This document shows positions 34,450 through 43,435 of a DNA stretch of 64,000 nt, piece after piece. The notes under the pieces are model-generated. The model was not told where the DNA came from, did not search any database, and worked only from the letters and a program-made list of their open reading frames with translations. The DNA is from Pseudogemmobacter hezensis (lineage in GTDB: Bacteria; Pseudomonadota; Alphaproteobacteria; Rhodobacterales; Rhodobacteraceae), in assembly GCF_013155295.1 (NCBI RefSeq), contig NZ_JABJXT010000004.1, forward strand, positions 62,001-126,000, read 5' to 3'. A program made the translations under genes and the position numbers. How positions within the stretch are numbered: the first letter of the stretch is position 1; each line of letters starts with the position of its first letter.

Positions 34450-35497
34450 TGGGTGCGGTCCTTATCGGATGCGCCGGAAGGGCGCTGGATTCATAAGCGG
34501 CCTCGACCAGGGCCATGGTGTGCCAGGCGTCCTCGGCGCTGCCCTGAAGGGTTGCGTCCTCGCCCGTGGCAAAGCGCATCACTTGCGTGATGCGGCCGAC
34601 GAAGGCCTCGATGAACCAATTGCCGATCAGCGGCACCTGCCGCCATTCGCCGTCTGCGTTTAGCCAAAGCTCATCGGGCTCGCCGCGCGGGTAATCAAGG
34701 TTAACGCCCAGTTTCAGGTAAGCCGCGCCTTTGGTGCCGCAGATGCGGAACTCACAGGCCTGGAATTTGCGGCCAAAGGCGTGATTGTGGTTGATCGACA
34801 GGCTGGCCCGCGCCTTTTGCCCGTAATCAAGGATCATCGAGGTGCGGGTGTTCGACACTGACGATCCCGGATGCCCCATGGTTTTTGCATGAACGCCCTG
34901 GGGGTTGCCCAGAATATCGCGCACAAAATCAAGGTAGTGGATCGAGTGCAGCAGGATCTCGACCCGGGGCAGATCCTTCAGGAAGGCCCAGAGATGCCAG
35001 GGCGTATCCAGCGCCAGCCAGGCGTCGAAATCGACCAGATCGCCCAGCAGCCCCTGGTCAATCGCATCCTTCAGGGCCAGCGACATCGGCGCGAAACGCA
35101 GCTGGAAATTCACCGCCGCACGGATGTTTCGCGCGCGCAGAATGGCGATGATCTCATCGGCGGCGGCCAGATCCGCGCCCAGCGGTTTCTGGATCAGCGC
35201 CACCGCGCCTTCGGGCAAAGCCTTCAGCACCGAAGGGATCGCGGCGGGCGGCAACGCCAGATCATAGATCGCGCCGGTGCCCAGGGCGACCGCCTCTTGC
35301 GCATTGGCATAGGCCACAGCCCCGGGCGGCAGGATCGCGCGGGCCTTTTCCAGATCCGGGTCGCAGATGCCCGCCACCTGGAACCCCGCCTTCGCATAGG
35401 CGGGCAGATGCGCGTCCGAGACGATCGAGCCCGCGCCGAAAATCACAATCGGCAGCGCGGTTTTCGGCGGCGTGATGACCTGCCTCAGCTTAGTCAT
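34442..35497 (-). CDS. Gfo/Idh/MocA-family oxidoreductase
   Basis: 351 residues. N-terminal Rossmann PIVIFGAGSIVSDAHLPAYA, then GICDPDLEKA. The family EKP motif is changed to QKP in ALIQKPLGADLAAADE, though the catalytic Lys stays. The C-terminal sheet domain includes RVEILLHSIHYLDFVRDILG with the His expected in the active site. It could be the sugar dehydrogenase that starts the pathway, since no other candidate is present in the operon, or an epimerising redox enzyme. Overlaps with both neighbours show tight coupling. Confidence 0.83.
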   Translation of the reverse strand: MTKLRQVITPPKTALPIVIFGAGSIVSDAHLPAYAKAGFQVAGICDPDLEKARAILPPGAVAYANAQEAVALGTGAIYDLALPPAAIPSVLKALPEGAVALIQKPLGADLAAADEIIAILRARNIRAAVNFQLRFAPMSLALKDAIDQGLLGDLVDFDAWLALDTPWHLWAFLKDLPRVEILLHSIHYLDFVRDILGNPQGVHAKTMGHPGSSVSNTRTSMILDYGQKARASLSINHNHAFGRKFQACEFRICGTKGAAYLKLGVNLDYPRGEPDELWLNADGEWRQVPLIGNWFIEAFVGRITQVMRFATGEDATLQGSAEDAWHTMALVEAAYESSALPAHPIRTAPNA

Positions 35498-35819
35498 GAT
35501 GGAAGATTTCCGTCATATCGGCCCACCATTCGCCCTCGGCCCGGGTGTCCAGCGGGCGCTGCAGGGGCTGGTTCACCGCCCACCATTTCTGCGTCTCGGG
35601 GTCTGCGGCCATCTTCGCCATATCGGCCGCGTAATCGTCGCCGATATATTCGAAGTAAGAGAACAAGAGGTTCTCTGGCTCTTTCAGAAAGATCGAGTAG
35701 TTGCGGATATTGCACTCTGTGATCTTTGCCAGAACCGCAGGCCAGACGGCGGCATGCAGCTCTTTATATTCCGCCTTGCCCTCTTCCGAGAGGCCCAGAA
35801 CCGATCCATAGCGTTTCAT
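35490..35819 (-). CDS. L-rhamnose/L-fucose mutarotase (RhaM family)
   Basis: 109 residues, full family length. Key segments: MKRYGSVLGLSEEGKAEYKE, LHAAVWPAVLAKITECNIRN (His at the anomeric site), YSIFLKEPENLLFSYFEYIG, and MAADPETQKWWAVNQPLQRP with the paired Trp. It interconverts sugar anomers so that dehydrogenase and lactonase see the right form. Its presence points to a 6-deoxy-L-hexose as the substrate of this operon. Overlaps of 4 and 8 bases join it to its neighbours. Confidence 0.9.
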   Translation of the reverse strand: MKRYGSVLGLSEEGKAEYKELHAAVWPAVLAKITECNIRNYSIFLKEPENLLFSYFEYIGDDYAADMAKMAADPETQKWWAVNQPLQRPLDTRAEGEWWADMTEIFHHD

Positions 35820-36934
35820 GCCATTTTCTCCGTAATGCTGATGTAAGAGCCCGCCGTGGTCCTGGCCGCCAGCGCCTGATGATCCCAGTCAATCCCGAGG
35901 CCGGGGGTGGTGGGCGCCAGCGCCATGCCGCCATCGCGGGCCATGGGGGCTGCGATATCGTCAAGCTGCGGGATGTATTCCAGCCAGGGCGCATTGGGAA
36001 CGGCGCAGACCAGCGACACATGCAGCTCCATCAGGAAATGCGGGCAGATCGTCAGGTTATGCGCCTCGGCCATATGGGCCACTTTCAGCCAGGGCGTGAT
36101 GCCGCCGATCCGCGCCACATCGGCCTGAACGATGCCACAGGCGCCCGCATGGATGTAATCGGCGAACTGGCCGGGAGAATACATGCTTTCCCCCACCGCA
36201 ATCGGCACGCGGGATTGCCGGGTCAGGCGGGCATGGCCGGCGATGTCATCGGCGGGCAGGGGTTCCTCGAACCAGGCGATATTCAGACGCTCCAGCAGGT
36301 TCAGACGGCGCGAGGCCTCTGGCTGCGTCATCGACTGATTGGCGTCGGTCATGATCTCATAGTCATCGCCTAAGGCGGCGCGAACCGCCTCAAGCCGGGC
36401 TGCATCACCGGCGACGGTGGGCTTGCCGATCTTGATTTTTGAGCCGCGGAACCCCGCCTCGCGCATCGAAAGCGCGTCGTCGACCAGGGCCGCAGGCTCC
36501 AGATGCAGCCAGCCTCCCTCGGTCGAATACATCGGCACGGCGGTTTTCGCGCCACCCGCCAGCATATGCAGCGGCAGGCCGGTTTTCACCCCGCGCAGAT
36601 CCCAGAGCGCGGTGTCAATCGCGGCCTGGGCCAGCGCCATGATCGGGCCGACGGCGGTGGCGTGGCTGGCGAAAAGCAGATCCCGCCAGATCGCCTCTAT
36701 CATGCCCGCCTCGCGCCCGATCAGGCGCGGCAGGAAGCTGCGGCGCAAAAGCTCCAGCACGGAATGGCCGCCATCGCCGATGGTATAGCTATAGCCAAGG
36801 CCCGTCGCGCCGTCGCTGTCGGTCAGGCGGACGAAGATCGTCTCCTGGCTTTTGAACGACTGGATCGCATCGGTGCGTTTCACCTTTGGGATCAGATCGA
36901 CGATGAAGGCCTCGGCCCGCTGGATCAGCGCCAT
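35816..36934 (-). CDS. Enolase-superfamily sugar-acid dehydratase (mandelate racemase subgroup)
   Basis: 372 residues with all key positions: KxK pair in FRGSKIKIGKP, metal ligands in IMTDANQS (Asp), WFEEPLP (Glu) and IAVGESMY (Glu), Asp of the dyad in IVQADVARIGG, and His in CPHFLMELH. N-terminal capping domain IFVRLTDSDGATGLGYSYT. This set abstracts the alpha proton of an acid sugar and eliminates water. L-fuconate or a related 6-deoxy-aldonate is favoured by the mutarotase, lactonase, SDR and FAH genes. Classical fuconate dehydratases are longer (about 430 residues), so the substrate is not certain. Confidence 0.86.
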   Translation of the reverse strand: MALIQRAEAFIVDLIPKVKRTDAIQSFKSQETIFVRLTDSDGATGLGYSYTIGDGGHSVLELLRRSFLPRLIGREAGMIEAIWRDLLFASHATAVGPIMALAQAAIDTALWDLRGVKTGLPLHMLAGGAKTAVPMYSTEGGWLHLEPAALVDDALSMREAGFRGSKIKIGKPTVAGDAARLEAVRAALGDDYEIMTDANQSMTQPEASRRLNLLERLNIAWFEEPLPADDIAGHARLTRQSRVPIAVGESMYSPGQFADYIHAGACGIVQADVARIGGITPWLKVAHMAEAHNLTICPHFLMELHVSLVCAVPNAPWLEYIPQLDDIAAPMARDGGMALAPTTPGLGIDWDHQALAARTTAGSYISITEKMA

Positions 36935-36937
36935 GGG

Positions 36938-38023
36938 TTACGCTTTCAGGCTGAGGCCGGTGTCAGCGTCGAAGAGGTGGCATTTGTCCAGCGCGATGGC
37001 AAAGCGCAGCACCTCGCCGGTTTGCACCGGGCGCGGGTTCAGCATCTTGGCCTGGACCTCGGTGCCGGAAAGCTGGGCATAGACCACGGTCTCGGTGCCA
37101 AGGGGTTCCGACAGCGTCACCTTCATATCGACATGGGCCATATGGGCGGTGGGCGGCAGCGCGTGGCCCTCGGGCATGATATTGTCGGCGCGGATGCCCA
37201 GCTGGATCCTGCGCCCCTCGGCCAGCTTATAGCCCGGCGGCAGCGGGATCGCGGTGCCATCCGCCAGCACGATCTGGCCGTCTTTCGCCACGCCCGGCAA
37301 AAGGTTCATGGGTGGCGAGCCGATGAAGGTTGCCACGAAGGTATTCACCGGGTTTTCAAACACCTCAAGTGGTGTTCCGACCTGGACGATATGGCCGTCG
37401 CGCATAATGACGATGCGATCTGCCAGCGTCATCGCCTCGATCTGGTCATGGGTGACATAGATCACGGTCGAGCCGACCTTCTGGTGCAGCTTCTTGATCT
37501 CAACCCGCATCTGGGTGCGCAGTTTCGCATCCAGGTTCGAAAGCGGCTCATCGAAGAGGAAGACATCCGGGTGGCGCACAATGGCGCGGCCCATGGCCAC
37601 ACGCTGGCGCTGGCCGCCCGAAAGCGCACCTGGCTTGCGATCCAGAAGCGGCGTCAGCGCCAGGATTTCAGCGGCCTCATTCACCGCCGCGTCGATCTCT
37701 CCTTGCGATTTTTTGGCGATCTTCAGCGAGAAGCCCAGATTTTCGCGCACCGTCATATGCGGGTAAAGCGCGTAGTTCTGGAACACCATCGCAAGGTTAC
37801 GCTCGCGCGGGGGCAGGTCGTTGACGACGCGGTCGCCGATCACGATCTCACCGCCTGAGATGTCCTCCAGCCCCGCGACCATGCGCAGCGTGGTGGACTT
37901 GCCGCAGCCCGAAGGGCCGACCAGGACGACGAACTCGCCCTCGGCAATATCAAGGTTGATCCCATGGACGACACTGAGTGCGCCATAGCTTTTGACAAGG
38001 TTTTTCAGATGGACCTGGGCCAT
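36938..38023 (-). CDS. Sugar ABC transporter ATP-binding protein (UgpC/MsmK type)
   Basis: 361 residues: Walker A GPSGCGKSTTLR, Q-loop VFQNYALYPHMTV, signature LSGGQRQRVAMGRAI, Walker B VFLFDEPLSNLDA, switch His in VTHDQIEAMTLA, and a C-terminal TOBE/regulatory domain (GIRADNIMPEGH). It energises the two permeases encoded upstream. Located between the transporter and the catabolic genes, with 2- to 3-base gaps on each side, so transport and catabolism are co-expressed. Confidence 0.92.
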   Translation of the reverse strand: MAQVHLKNLVKSYGALSVVHGINLDIAEGEFVVLVGPSGCGKSTTLRMVAGLEDISGGEIVIGDRVVNDLPPRERNLAMVFQNYALYPHMTVRENLGFSLKIAKKSQGEIDAAVNEAAEILALTPLLDRKPGALSGGQRQRVAMGRAIVRHPDVFLFDEPLSNLDAKLRTQMRVEIKKLHQKVGSTVIYVTHDQIEAMTLADRIVIMRDGHIVQVGTPLEVFENPVNTFVATFIGSPPMNLLPGVAKDGQIVLADGTAIPLPPGYKLAEGRRIQLGIRADNIMPEGHALPPTAHMAHVDMKVTLSEPLGTETVVYAQLSGTEVQAKMLNPRPVQTGEVLRFAIALDKCHLFDADTGLSLKA

Positions 38024-38026
38024 GGC

Positions 38027-38893
38027 TTATCCTTTCACGCCGCCGAAGGTCAGGCCGGCGATCAGATGTTTCTGAACGAGGAAGGTCAGGATCAGGGCGG
38101 GCACGATCATCAGAACCGCAAGCGCACACATCCCCCCCCAGTTCAGGGTAAATTGCGAGGTGAAGTCTAAAAGGCCGACCGGCATCGTCTTGGACGAGAC
38201 CGAGCGCGTCAGCTGGCTGGCCAGCGCATATTCATTCCACGACGTCAGGAAGGCAAAGATCCCGGCGCTGGCGATACCCGCGCGTGCCACCGGAAATTCC
38301 ACCTTCCAGAAGGCCTGCCAGCGGGTGCAGCCGTCGATCTCGGCGGCCTCGGCCAGTTCTTTGGGGACCTGGCGGAAGAAGCCGTCGATCAGCCAGATGG
38401 TGAAGGGCACATTCAGCGCCACATAGACCAGGATCATCCCCAGATGGGTGTCGATCAGCCCGGTGCGGCCAAAGATGATAAAGACCGGCAGCGACAGCGC
38501 CACGCCAGGCACGGCGCGCGTGGCCATCAGCATGACGAAGGTCATGGCCTTGCCCTTGAACTTATAGCGGGCAAAGGCATAGCCCCCCGCCATGCCGATC
38601 AGCAAAGCGATCAGCGTCGAGGTGACCGAGATGATCAGCGAATTGCGGAAATAGGTCCAGACCGGGATGCCGCCCTCGCCCGCGCCGCCGAACATGGCGC
38701 GGTAATGGTCAAGGTTCAGCTCATTGGGGATCCAGACCGGCGGTTTTGCCATGATCTCGACCGTCGGGCGGAAAGAGTTCAGCACCACCCAAAGGCCGGG
38801 GATGCAGATCACGCACATGGCCAGGAACAGGCCGATGAAATGGCCCCATTTCAGCAGGCGTTTGCGCAGACGGTGCTCTGATGCGGATGCCAT
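38027..38893 (-). CDS. Sugar ABC transporter permease (MalG type)
   Basis: 288 residues from the ATG at 38893, one base after the preceding stop; the frame continues upstream only as overlap. Six helices; VVLNSFRPTVEIM after the first helix, and the EAA loop AEAAEIDGCTRWQAFWKVEF with P at the end, as in the MalG family. C-terminus FLVQKHLIAGLTFGGVKG is typical of this group. Partner of the permease just upstream. Confidence 0.92.
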   Translation of the reverse strand: MASASEHRLRKRLLKWGHFIGLFLAMCVICIPGLWVVLNSFRPTVEIMAKPPVWIPNELNLDHYRAMFGGAGEGGIPVWTYFRNSLIISVTSTLIALLIGMAGGYAFARYKFKGKAMTFVMLMATRAVPGVALSLPVFIIFGRTGLIDTHLGMILVYVALNVPFTIWLIDGFFRQVPKELAEAAEIDGCTRWQAFWKVEFPVARAGIASAGIFAFLTSWNEYALASQLTRSVSSKTMPVGLLDFTSQFTLNWGGMCALAVLMIVPALILTFLVQKHLIAGLTFGGVKG

Positions 38894-38894
38894 C

Positions 38895-39791
38895 TCAGTC
38901 CTCCATGCCCAGCTCACGCCGCGCGCGCTGCAGCTTGAGGAAGAAGTAAACGGTGAAGGCGATCGACAGGAGAATTGCGATATAGCCCATGGCATTCGCG
39001 TAACCCATGCGGGCATCGACATAGCCGGTGCGCCCGATCATCGTCCACAGCAGTTCCGTGCGCTTGGCGGGGCCGCCGCCGGTCATCACCTGGACGATGT
39101 CATAGGCGCGGGCCACGTCCAGGCTGCGGATCGCCATGGCGATATAGATGAAGGGCATCAGGAAGGGCAGCGTGACATAGCGAAAGCTTTGCCAGGGCGT
39201 GCAGCCGTCAACTTTGGCGGCCTCAAGCGGATCCTGGGGCAGGGCGTAAAGGCCCGCAAGGATCAGGATCGCAAAGACGGATGTGCTCATCCAGACCTCG
39301 GCGCAGATGATCGCAAACAGCGCCAGATTGCCGTCCACCAGCCATGGGATCGCGGTTGACGCGAGCCCCATCGACTGCAGCGCGTTGTTCACCAGCCCCA
39401 CATTGTCGTTGAAGATGAATTTGAACATGAAGCCCACCAGAATGGGCGAGAACATCATCGGAAACATCATCATGGTGCGCAAAGTGCGCTGGCCGCGCTG
39501 CACCTTTGACACCATCAGTGCCAGGCCCAGACCCAGCAGCATCTCAAGGTTCAGCGCGATGGTCAGCAGCAAAACCGTGCGGCCAAAGGCCTTCCAGAAG
39601 CCCAGGTCCGTCAGCGCCTTCTCATAGTTGAAGGGGAAGTTGATCTTCCACAGCGTTTCGGGCCGCGTCAGGTGATAGGGGGTGAAGCTGGAATACAGCG
39701 ACAAAAGCAGCGGCACCAGCACCACAGCCGCCAGGATCAGAAAGGCGGGCATGAGCAGGAGAAGCCAGGGCGGAAGCTTGGCGCGGGTCAT
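38895..39791 (-). CDS. Sugar ABC transporter permease (MalF/UgpA type)
   Basis: 298 residues from the ATG at 39791 (GGAAA upstream); a start at 39833 adds a non-membrane leader with no support. Six helices, first PPWLLLLMPAFLILAAVVLV, and the EAA loop EAAKVDGCTPWQSFRYVTLP. GGGPAKRTELLWTMIGRTGY is the standard MalF-group segment. Forms the channel with the MalG-type partner. Confidence 0.92.
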   Translation of the reverse strand: MTRAKLPPWLLLLMPAFLILAAVVLVPLLLSLYSSFTPYHLTRPETLWKINFPFNYEKALTDLGFWKAFGRTVLLLTIALNLEMLLGLGLALMVSKVQRGQRTLRTMMMFPMMFSPILVGFMFKFIFNDNVGLVNNALQSMGLASTAIPWLVDGNLALFAIICAEVWMSTSVFAILILAGLYALPQDPLEAAKVDGCTPWQSFRYVTLPFLMPFIYIAMAIRSLDVARAYDIVQVMTGGGPAKRTELLWTMIGRTGYVDARMGYANAMGYIAILLSIAFTVYFFLKLQRARRELGMED

Positions 39792-39887
39792 TGGATTTCC
39801 GGGCTGGATGTCCCGCAGCGGGGACAGTTGCACAAAGGGGGCGGCACCCGCCGCATGCCGGGGGTGCCGCCTTTGGATCTTTCGGGA

Positions 39888-41198
39888 TCAGTAGACGCCG
39901 TTTTCGCGCATCAGCTCATCCACGGCGTCCGAGGCATCCTGCAGCGCCTGGTCAACCGTCTTATCGCCCAGGATCGCGGCCTGCAGTTCCGGGAAAATCA
40001 GATTGCCGGATTCGATCCAGTAAGGGGTCGGCGGCACCGGAACGGCGGTTTTCGCGGTTTCCTGGAAGGCGGCCAGAACCTCGGACTTATAGGGATCGTC
40101 CTTGGCCTGCTCGATGATATACTCCCAGACGGCGGTGCGCGAGGGCAGGGGGCCTGCGGCCGATTCCAGCTTTTGGCTGTCTTCGTTGGTCAGGAAATCA
40201 ACCAGCGAGGCGGCGGCCTCTTTGTTCGCGCAGGATTCGGTGATCGAGAACCCGTGGAAGCCAGACCAGCCGGTGCGGATCCCGGCCGAGCCTTTGGGCG
40301 CAGGTGCCACGCCGACATTGCCCGCCACTTTCGAGGCCGCCGGATCATTGAAGAAGCCCGACCAGCCCGGCCAGTCCAGGTTCAGCGCGATGGTGCCAGA
40401 GGCAAAGCCATTGCCCAGATCGTCCCACAGATAGTTGGTGGTGCCGGGGGGAACCGCGCCTGCCTTGTAAAGGTCGACGAACCATTGCAGCGCCTCTTTG
40501 CCCTCGGGCGAGTTGAAGGCGGGCGTCCAGTCGTCGTTGAACATCTTGCCGCCATTGGCGACGACCAGCTCATAGAAACGGCCGTTGATCGCCTCATCCT
40601 TGCCGGCATATTGCGTGCCGTAGAAATTCGGCGGATCGGCGAAGAAGATCGCCTGATCGCGGAACTCATCCCAGGTTTCCGGCGGGGCCAGATCCTTGCC
40701 GGTCTGGGCCTTCCAGGCCTCGGCCTTTGCCGGATCGGCATAGAGCGACTTCTGATAATAGAGCGCCGAGACATCGAATTGCGCGCGCGGCAGCATCGCC
40801 AGCTTGCCGTCAATCGTGGCCGCCGAGATATTCGAGGGCACGAAGGCCGCAATCGTATCCGCCGCCAGCAGCGGCGTCAGATCGGTGAAAAGCGCCGGAT
40901 ATTGCGACGAAAAGGACGAGTGGTTCGACCCCACGCACCAGCCGGTGGTGCCCGCCGCGATATCGGCCTTATATTCCTTGTCCAGCTCGAAATGGTTCTT
41001 CTGGCTGATGATTTTGACCTTGGCCCCGGTCGCCTTTTCCCAATCTGCAATGCGGGAATAAAGCGCCTCATATTGCTGGCCGCCGATCAGCTTTGCCTCA
41101 ACGGTGACGCCTGCAAATTCGCCCTCGGCCATGGCCATCGGCGCGAACCCCAGACCCGCCACCAGCGCCAGCACAGAGCCGGCTGCGTAATTCTTCAT
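39888..41198 (-). CDS. Sugar ABC transporter substrate-binding protein
   Basis: 436 residues, family 1 type. Signal peptide MKNYAAGSVLALVAGLGFAP with cleavage near AMA-EG. Mature protein has ATGAKVKIISQ, then LAMLPRAQFDVSALYYQKSL, WDDLGNGFASGTIALNLDWP and GWSGFHGFSITESCANKEAA, with many Trp residues suited to sugar stacking. First gene of the twelve-gene operon. Expected ligand a 6-deoxy-L-hexose or an oligosaccharide containing it. Confidence 0.9.
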   Translation of the reverse strand: MKNYAAGSVLALVAGLGFAPMAMAEGEFAGVTVEAKLIGGQQYEALYSRIADWEKATGAKVKIISQKNHFELDKEYKADIAAGTTGWCVGSNHSSFSSQYPALFTDLTPLLAADTIAAFVPSNISAATIDGKLAMLPRAQFDVSALYYQKSLYADPAKAEAWKAQTGKDLAPPETWDEFRDQAIFFADPPNFYGTQYAGKDEAINGRFYELVVANGGKMFNDDWTPAFNSPEGKEALQWFVDLYKAGAVPPGTTNYLWDDLGNGFASGTIALNLDWPGWSGFFNDPAASKVAGNVGVAPAPKGSAGIRTGWSGFHGFSITESCANKEAAASLVDFLTNEDSQKLESAAGPLPSRTAVWEYIIEQAKDDPYKSEVLAAFQETAKTAVPVPPTPYWIESGNLIFPELQAAILGDKTVDQALQDASDAVDELMRENGVY

Positions 41199-41405
41199 GA
41201 TATCTCCTCCCTAAGGATGTTCATGCACTGCCGTGGCAGTCATAGTATTTCATATTCAGAACATCTTTTCATAGTTAAACGTGACAGCGATCCGCGAGTC
41301 AAGTAACACTGATATCCGGGCGCCAGATTCATCGTGCAGATTGTCGGCGTGAAACTGGTTGGGATAAGCTGCGGCAAAGCCCGCTGACGGGCCGGGAGGG
41401 CGCCT
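41199..41405. promoter_or_regulatory. Divergent promoter region of the sugar operon and lactonase gene
   Basis: 207 bases with an AT-rich core around 41240-41280. The 13-nt TATTTCATATTCA at 41246-41258 is identical to a stretch in the ohr promoter and is followed by GAACATCTTTTCAT. It is a candidate regulator site; no regulator gene is directly adjacent. Confidence 0.45.
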
Positions 41406-42236
41406 ATGATCTTCGATACCCATCTGCATCTGATCGACCGCGAAAAGCTGCGTTATCCCTGGCTGGCGGATGCGCCTGCGCTGGATCGTGACTGGCTATA
41501 TGCCGATTATGCCAGCACGGCGCAGCGGATCGGCATCACCGATACCCTGCATATGGAGGTGGATGTCGCCGAAGATCAGATCGGTGCCGAGACCGATTAC
41601 ATTGCCGCGCTGATGGCGCAGCCGGGCAGCCTGATCCGCGGCGCGATCTCTGCCGCGCGGCCCGAGGCGGCAGGCTTTGCCGCCTGGCTTGACGCGCTTG
41701 ACCGCCGCGTGGTGCGGGGGCTGCGCCGGGTTTTGCATGTGATGCCCGATGCGCTGTCTGAGGATGGGCTGTTTCGCGAAAACATCCGCAGGCTGGGCCC
41801 GGCGGGGCTGCCTTTCGATCTGTGCCTGCTGGCGCGTCAGCTGCCGATCGGGGCGGCGCTGCTGGATGCGGCCCCCGATACGGTCTTTGTGCTGGATCAC
41901 TGCGGGGTGCCTGATATCGCGGGCGGCGCGTTCGAGCCATGGGCGCGCGATATGCGGGAACTGGCGGCGCGGCCCAATCTGCATGTGAAACTTTCCGGCC
42001 TCACCGCCTATACCGCTGGCGGCTGGAACGTGGAAAGCCTGCGCCCCTGGGTCGATCTGGTGCTGGAGGCCTTCGGCCCGGGCCGGATGGTCTGGGGCTC
42101 TGACAGCCCGGTCTGCACGCTGCAATCGGATCTGGCGGAATGGGTCGCGGCCTCGCAGGCGCTGCTGGCCGATCTGACCAAAGCCGAGCGGGAGGCGATT
42201 TTCCACGGCAATGCCAGCCGCCTCTGGCTGGGCTAA
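41406..42236 (+). CDS. Amidohydrolase-family lactonase, probable L-fucono-1,5-lactonase
   Basis: 276 residues. Metal motif DTHLHLIDREKLRYPWLADA at the N-terminus (HxH), then HMEVDVAEDQ, FVLDHCGVPDI (His) and MVWGSDSPVC (Asp) in the order of COG3618 lactonases. The PWL and DHCG blocks are typical of L-fuconolactonase and related enzymes. It would open the lactone made by sugar oxidation to the aldonate used by the enolase-superfamily dehydratase. It is divergent from the sugar operon, sharing its promoter region. Confidence 0.88.
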   Translation: MIFDTHLHLIDREKLRYPWLADAPALDRDWLYADYASTAQRIGITDTLHMEVDVAEDQIGAETDYIAALMAQPGSLIRGAISAARPEAAGFAAWLDALDRRVVRGLRRVLHVMPDALSEDGLFRENIRRLGPAGLPFDLCLLARQLPIGAALLDAAPDTVFVLDHCGVPDIAGGAFEPWARDMRELAARPNLHVKLSGLTAYTAGGWNVESLRPWVDLVLEAFGPGRMVWGSDSPVCTLQSDLAEWVAASQALLADLTKAEREAIFHGNASRLWLG

Positions 42237-42286
42237 GACCCCTTTTTCCCCCAGGTTTTTCCCGAGCTTTCCCCGTGCGGCGCGGC

Positions 42287-42655
42287 TCAGCCCGTAAAAC
42301 GGCCCCGCGCCGCGCGGATCGCACCATGGTTCTGGTCGGCCCAGGCGACCAGCGCCTTCATCGGCACCAAAAGCGACTGCCCCAGATCGGTCAGCGCATA
42401 TTCGACGCGCGGCGGCACCTCGGCATAGATGGTGCGGGTGACGAAACCGTCCTCTTCCATCCGCCGCAGCGTCCTGGACAGCATCTGCTTTGAGATATCG
42501 GCAATGCCGCGCGACAGCTGGTTGAAGCGCAAAACCTGGCCATCCAGCGCCTCAAGCACCAGAAGCGTCCACTGATCGCCCACCCGGTCCAGCACATTGC
42601 GGATCGGGCAGTCGGCGGGGTCAAACCCCAGCTTTTCGGCGGAACTTATGGCCAT
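42287..42655 (-). CDS. HxlR-family transcriptional regulator
   Basis: 122 residues, complete winged helix: DCPIRNVLDRVGDQWTLLVL (with the conserved Cys), RFNQLSRGIADISKQMLSRT, LRRMEEDGFVTRTIYAEVPP and VEYALTDLGQSLL. The N-terminal Cys in this family often senses oxidants or electrophiles. It is divergent from the NAD(P)-binding oxidoreductase gene, a common arrangement for HxlR regulators of such reductases. Confidence 0.9.
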   Translation of the reverse strand: MAISSAEKLGFDPADCPIRNVLDRVGDQWTLLVLEALDGQVLRFNQLSRGIADISKQMLSRTLRRMEEDGFVTRTIYAEVPPRVEYALTDLGQSLLVPMKALVAWADQNHGAIRAARGRFTG

Positions 42656-42821
42656 CTCTGTGCCCCTTCTGTTGATCCATGGTCAGCGCGATGTGACCAT
42701 GTCTGCGAAAAATGCCTTCTTGCGGCGTCACAATTATCTTGCACATATACGGTATGAGTTAAAGACCAGATCACCAAAGCAGACCATCGTCCCCGGTGAT
42801 CCCCCTTATGGAGTGAAAGCT

Positions 42822-43430
42822 ATGGCAAAAATCGCGCTGATCGGCGCATCCGGCAATGCCGGGGCCCGCATTCTGAAAGAACTGTCTGACCGGGGCCATC
42901 AGGTCACTGGCCTCGCCCGCAATCCCGAAAAGATCGCATCGCTGCCCGGCGTCACGGCTGTGAAGGTCGATGCCAATGACCGCGCCGCGCTGGCGGCAGC
43001 CCTGAAGGGCCATGATGCGGTGATCTCTGCGGTGCATTTCACCGTTTCTGACGCTGACACGCTGATCGGCGCGGTGCGCGATGCGGGCGTCAAACGCTAT
43101 CTGGTGGTCGGCGGCGCAGGCAGCCTGCTGGCACGCGGCAAACGGCTGATCGACAGCCCCGACTTCCCCGAGGCCTACCGCCCCGAGGCGACCGCAGGCA
43201 CCGTTTTCCTGGAAAAACTGCAAGCGGTCAGCGACCTCGACTGGACCTTTCTTTCGCCTTCGGCCGAGTTTGTTCCCGGCACGCGCAGCGGCAAATTCCG
43301 GCTGGGCAAGGATGATCTGCTGGTCGGGCCGAACGGCTCTTCGATCTCTTTCGAAGATTACGCCATCGCCCTTGTGGATGAGCTGGAGACCCCCGCCCAT
43401 ATCCGCAGCCGTTTCACTGTTGGTTACTGA
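42822..43430 (+). CDS. NAD(P)-binding NmrA/YwnB-like oxidoreductase
   Basis: 202 residues from the ATG at 42822 (GGAG about 8 bases upstream). A Rossmann fold of the atypical SDR group: KIALIGASGNAGARILKELS at the N-terminus, GLARNPEKIASLPGVTAVKV, then KRYLVVGGAGSLL. It lacks the Tyr-x-x-x-Lys pair of classical SDRs. Homologues bind NADP and respond to redox stress. It forms a unit with the SnoaL-like gene 5 bases downstream, probably under HxlR control. Confidence 0.85.
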   Translation: MAKIALIGASGNAGARILKELSDRGHQVTGLARNPEKIASLPGVTAVKVDANDRAALAAALKGHDAVISAVHFTVSDADTLIGAVRDAGVKRYLVVGGAGSLLARGKRLIDSPDFPEAYRPEATAGTVFLEKLQAVSDLDWTFLSPSAEFVPGTRSGKFRLGKDDLLVGPNGSSISFEDYAIALVDELETPAHIRSRFTVGY

Positions 43431-43435
43431 GGTTT

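Noticed and set aside
39672-41306. 544-codon plus-strand open frame
   Set aside because: Antisense to the sugar-binding protein gene, low-complexity Arg/Gly/His composition, no ribosome site or domain.
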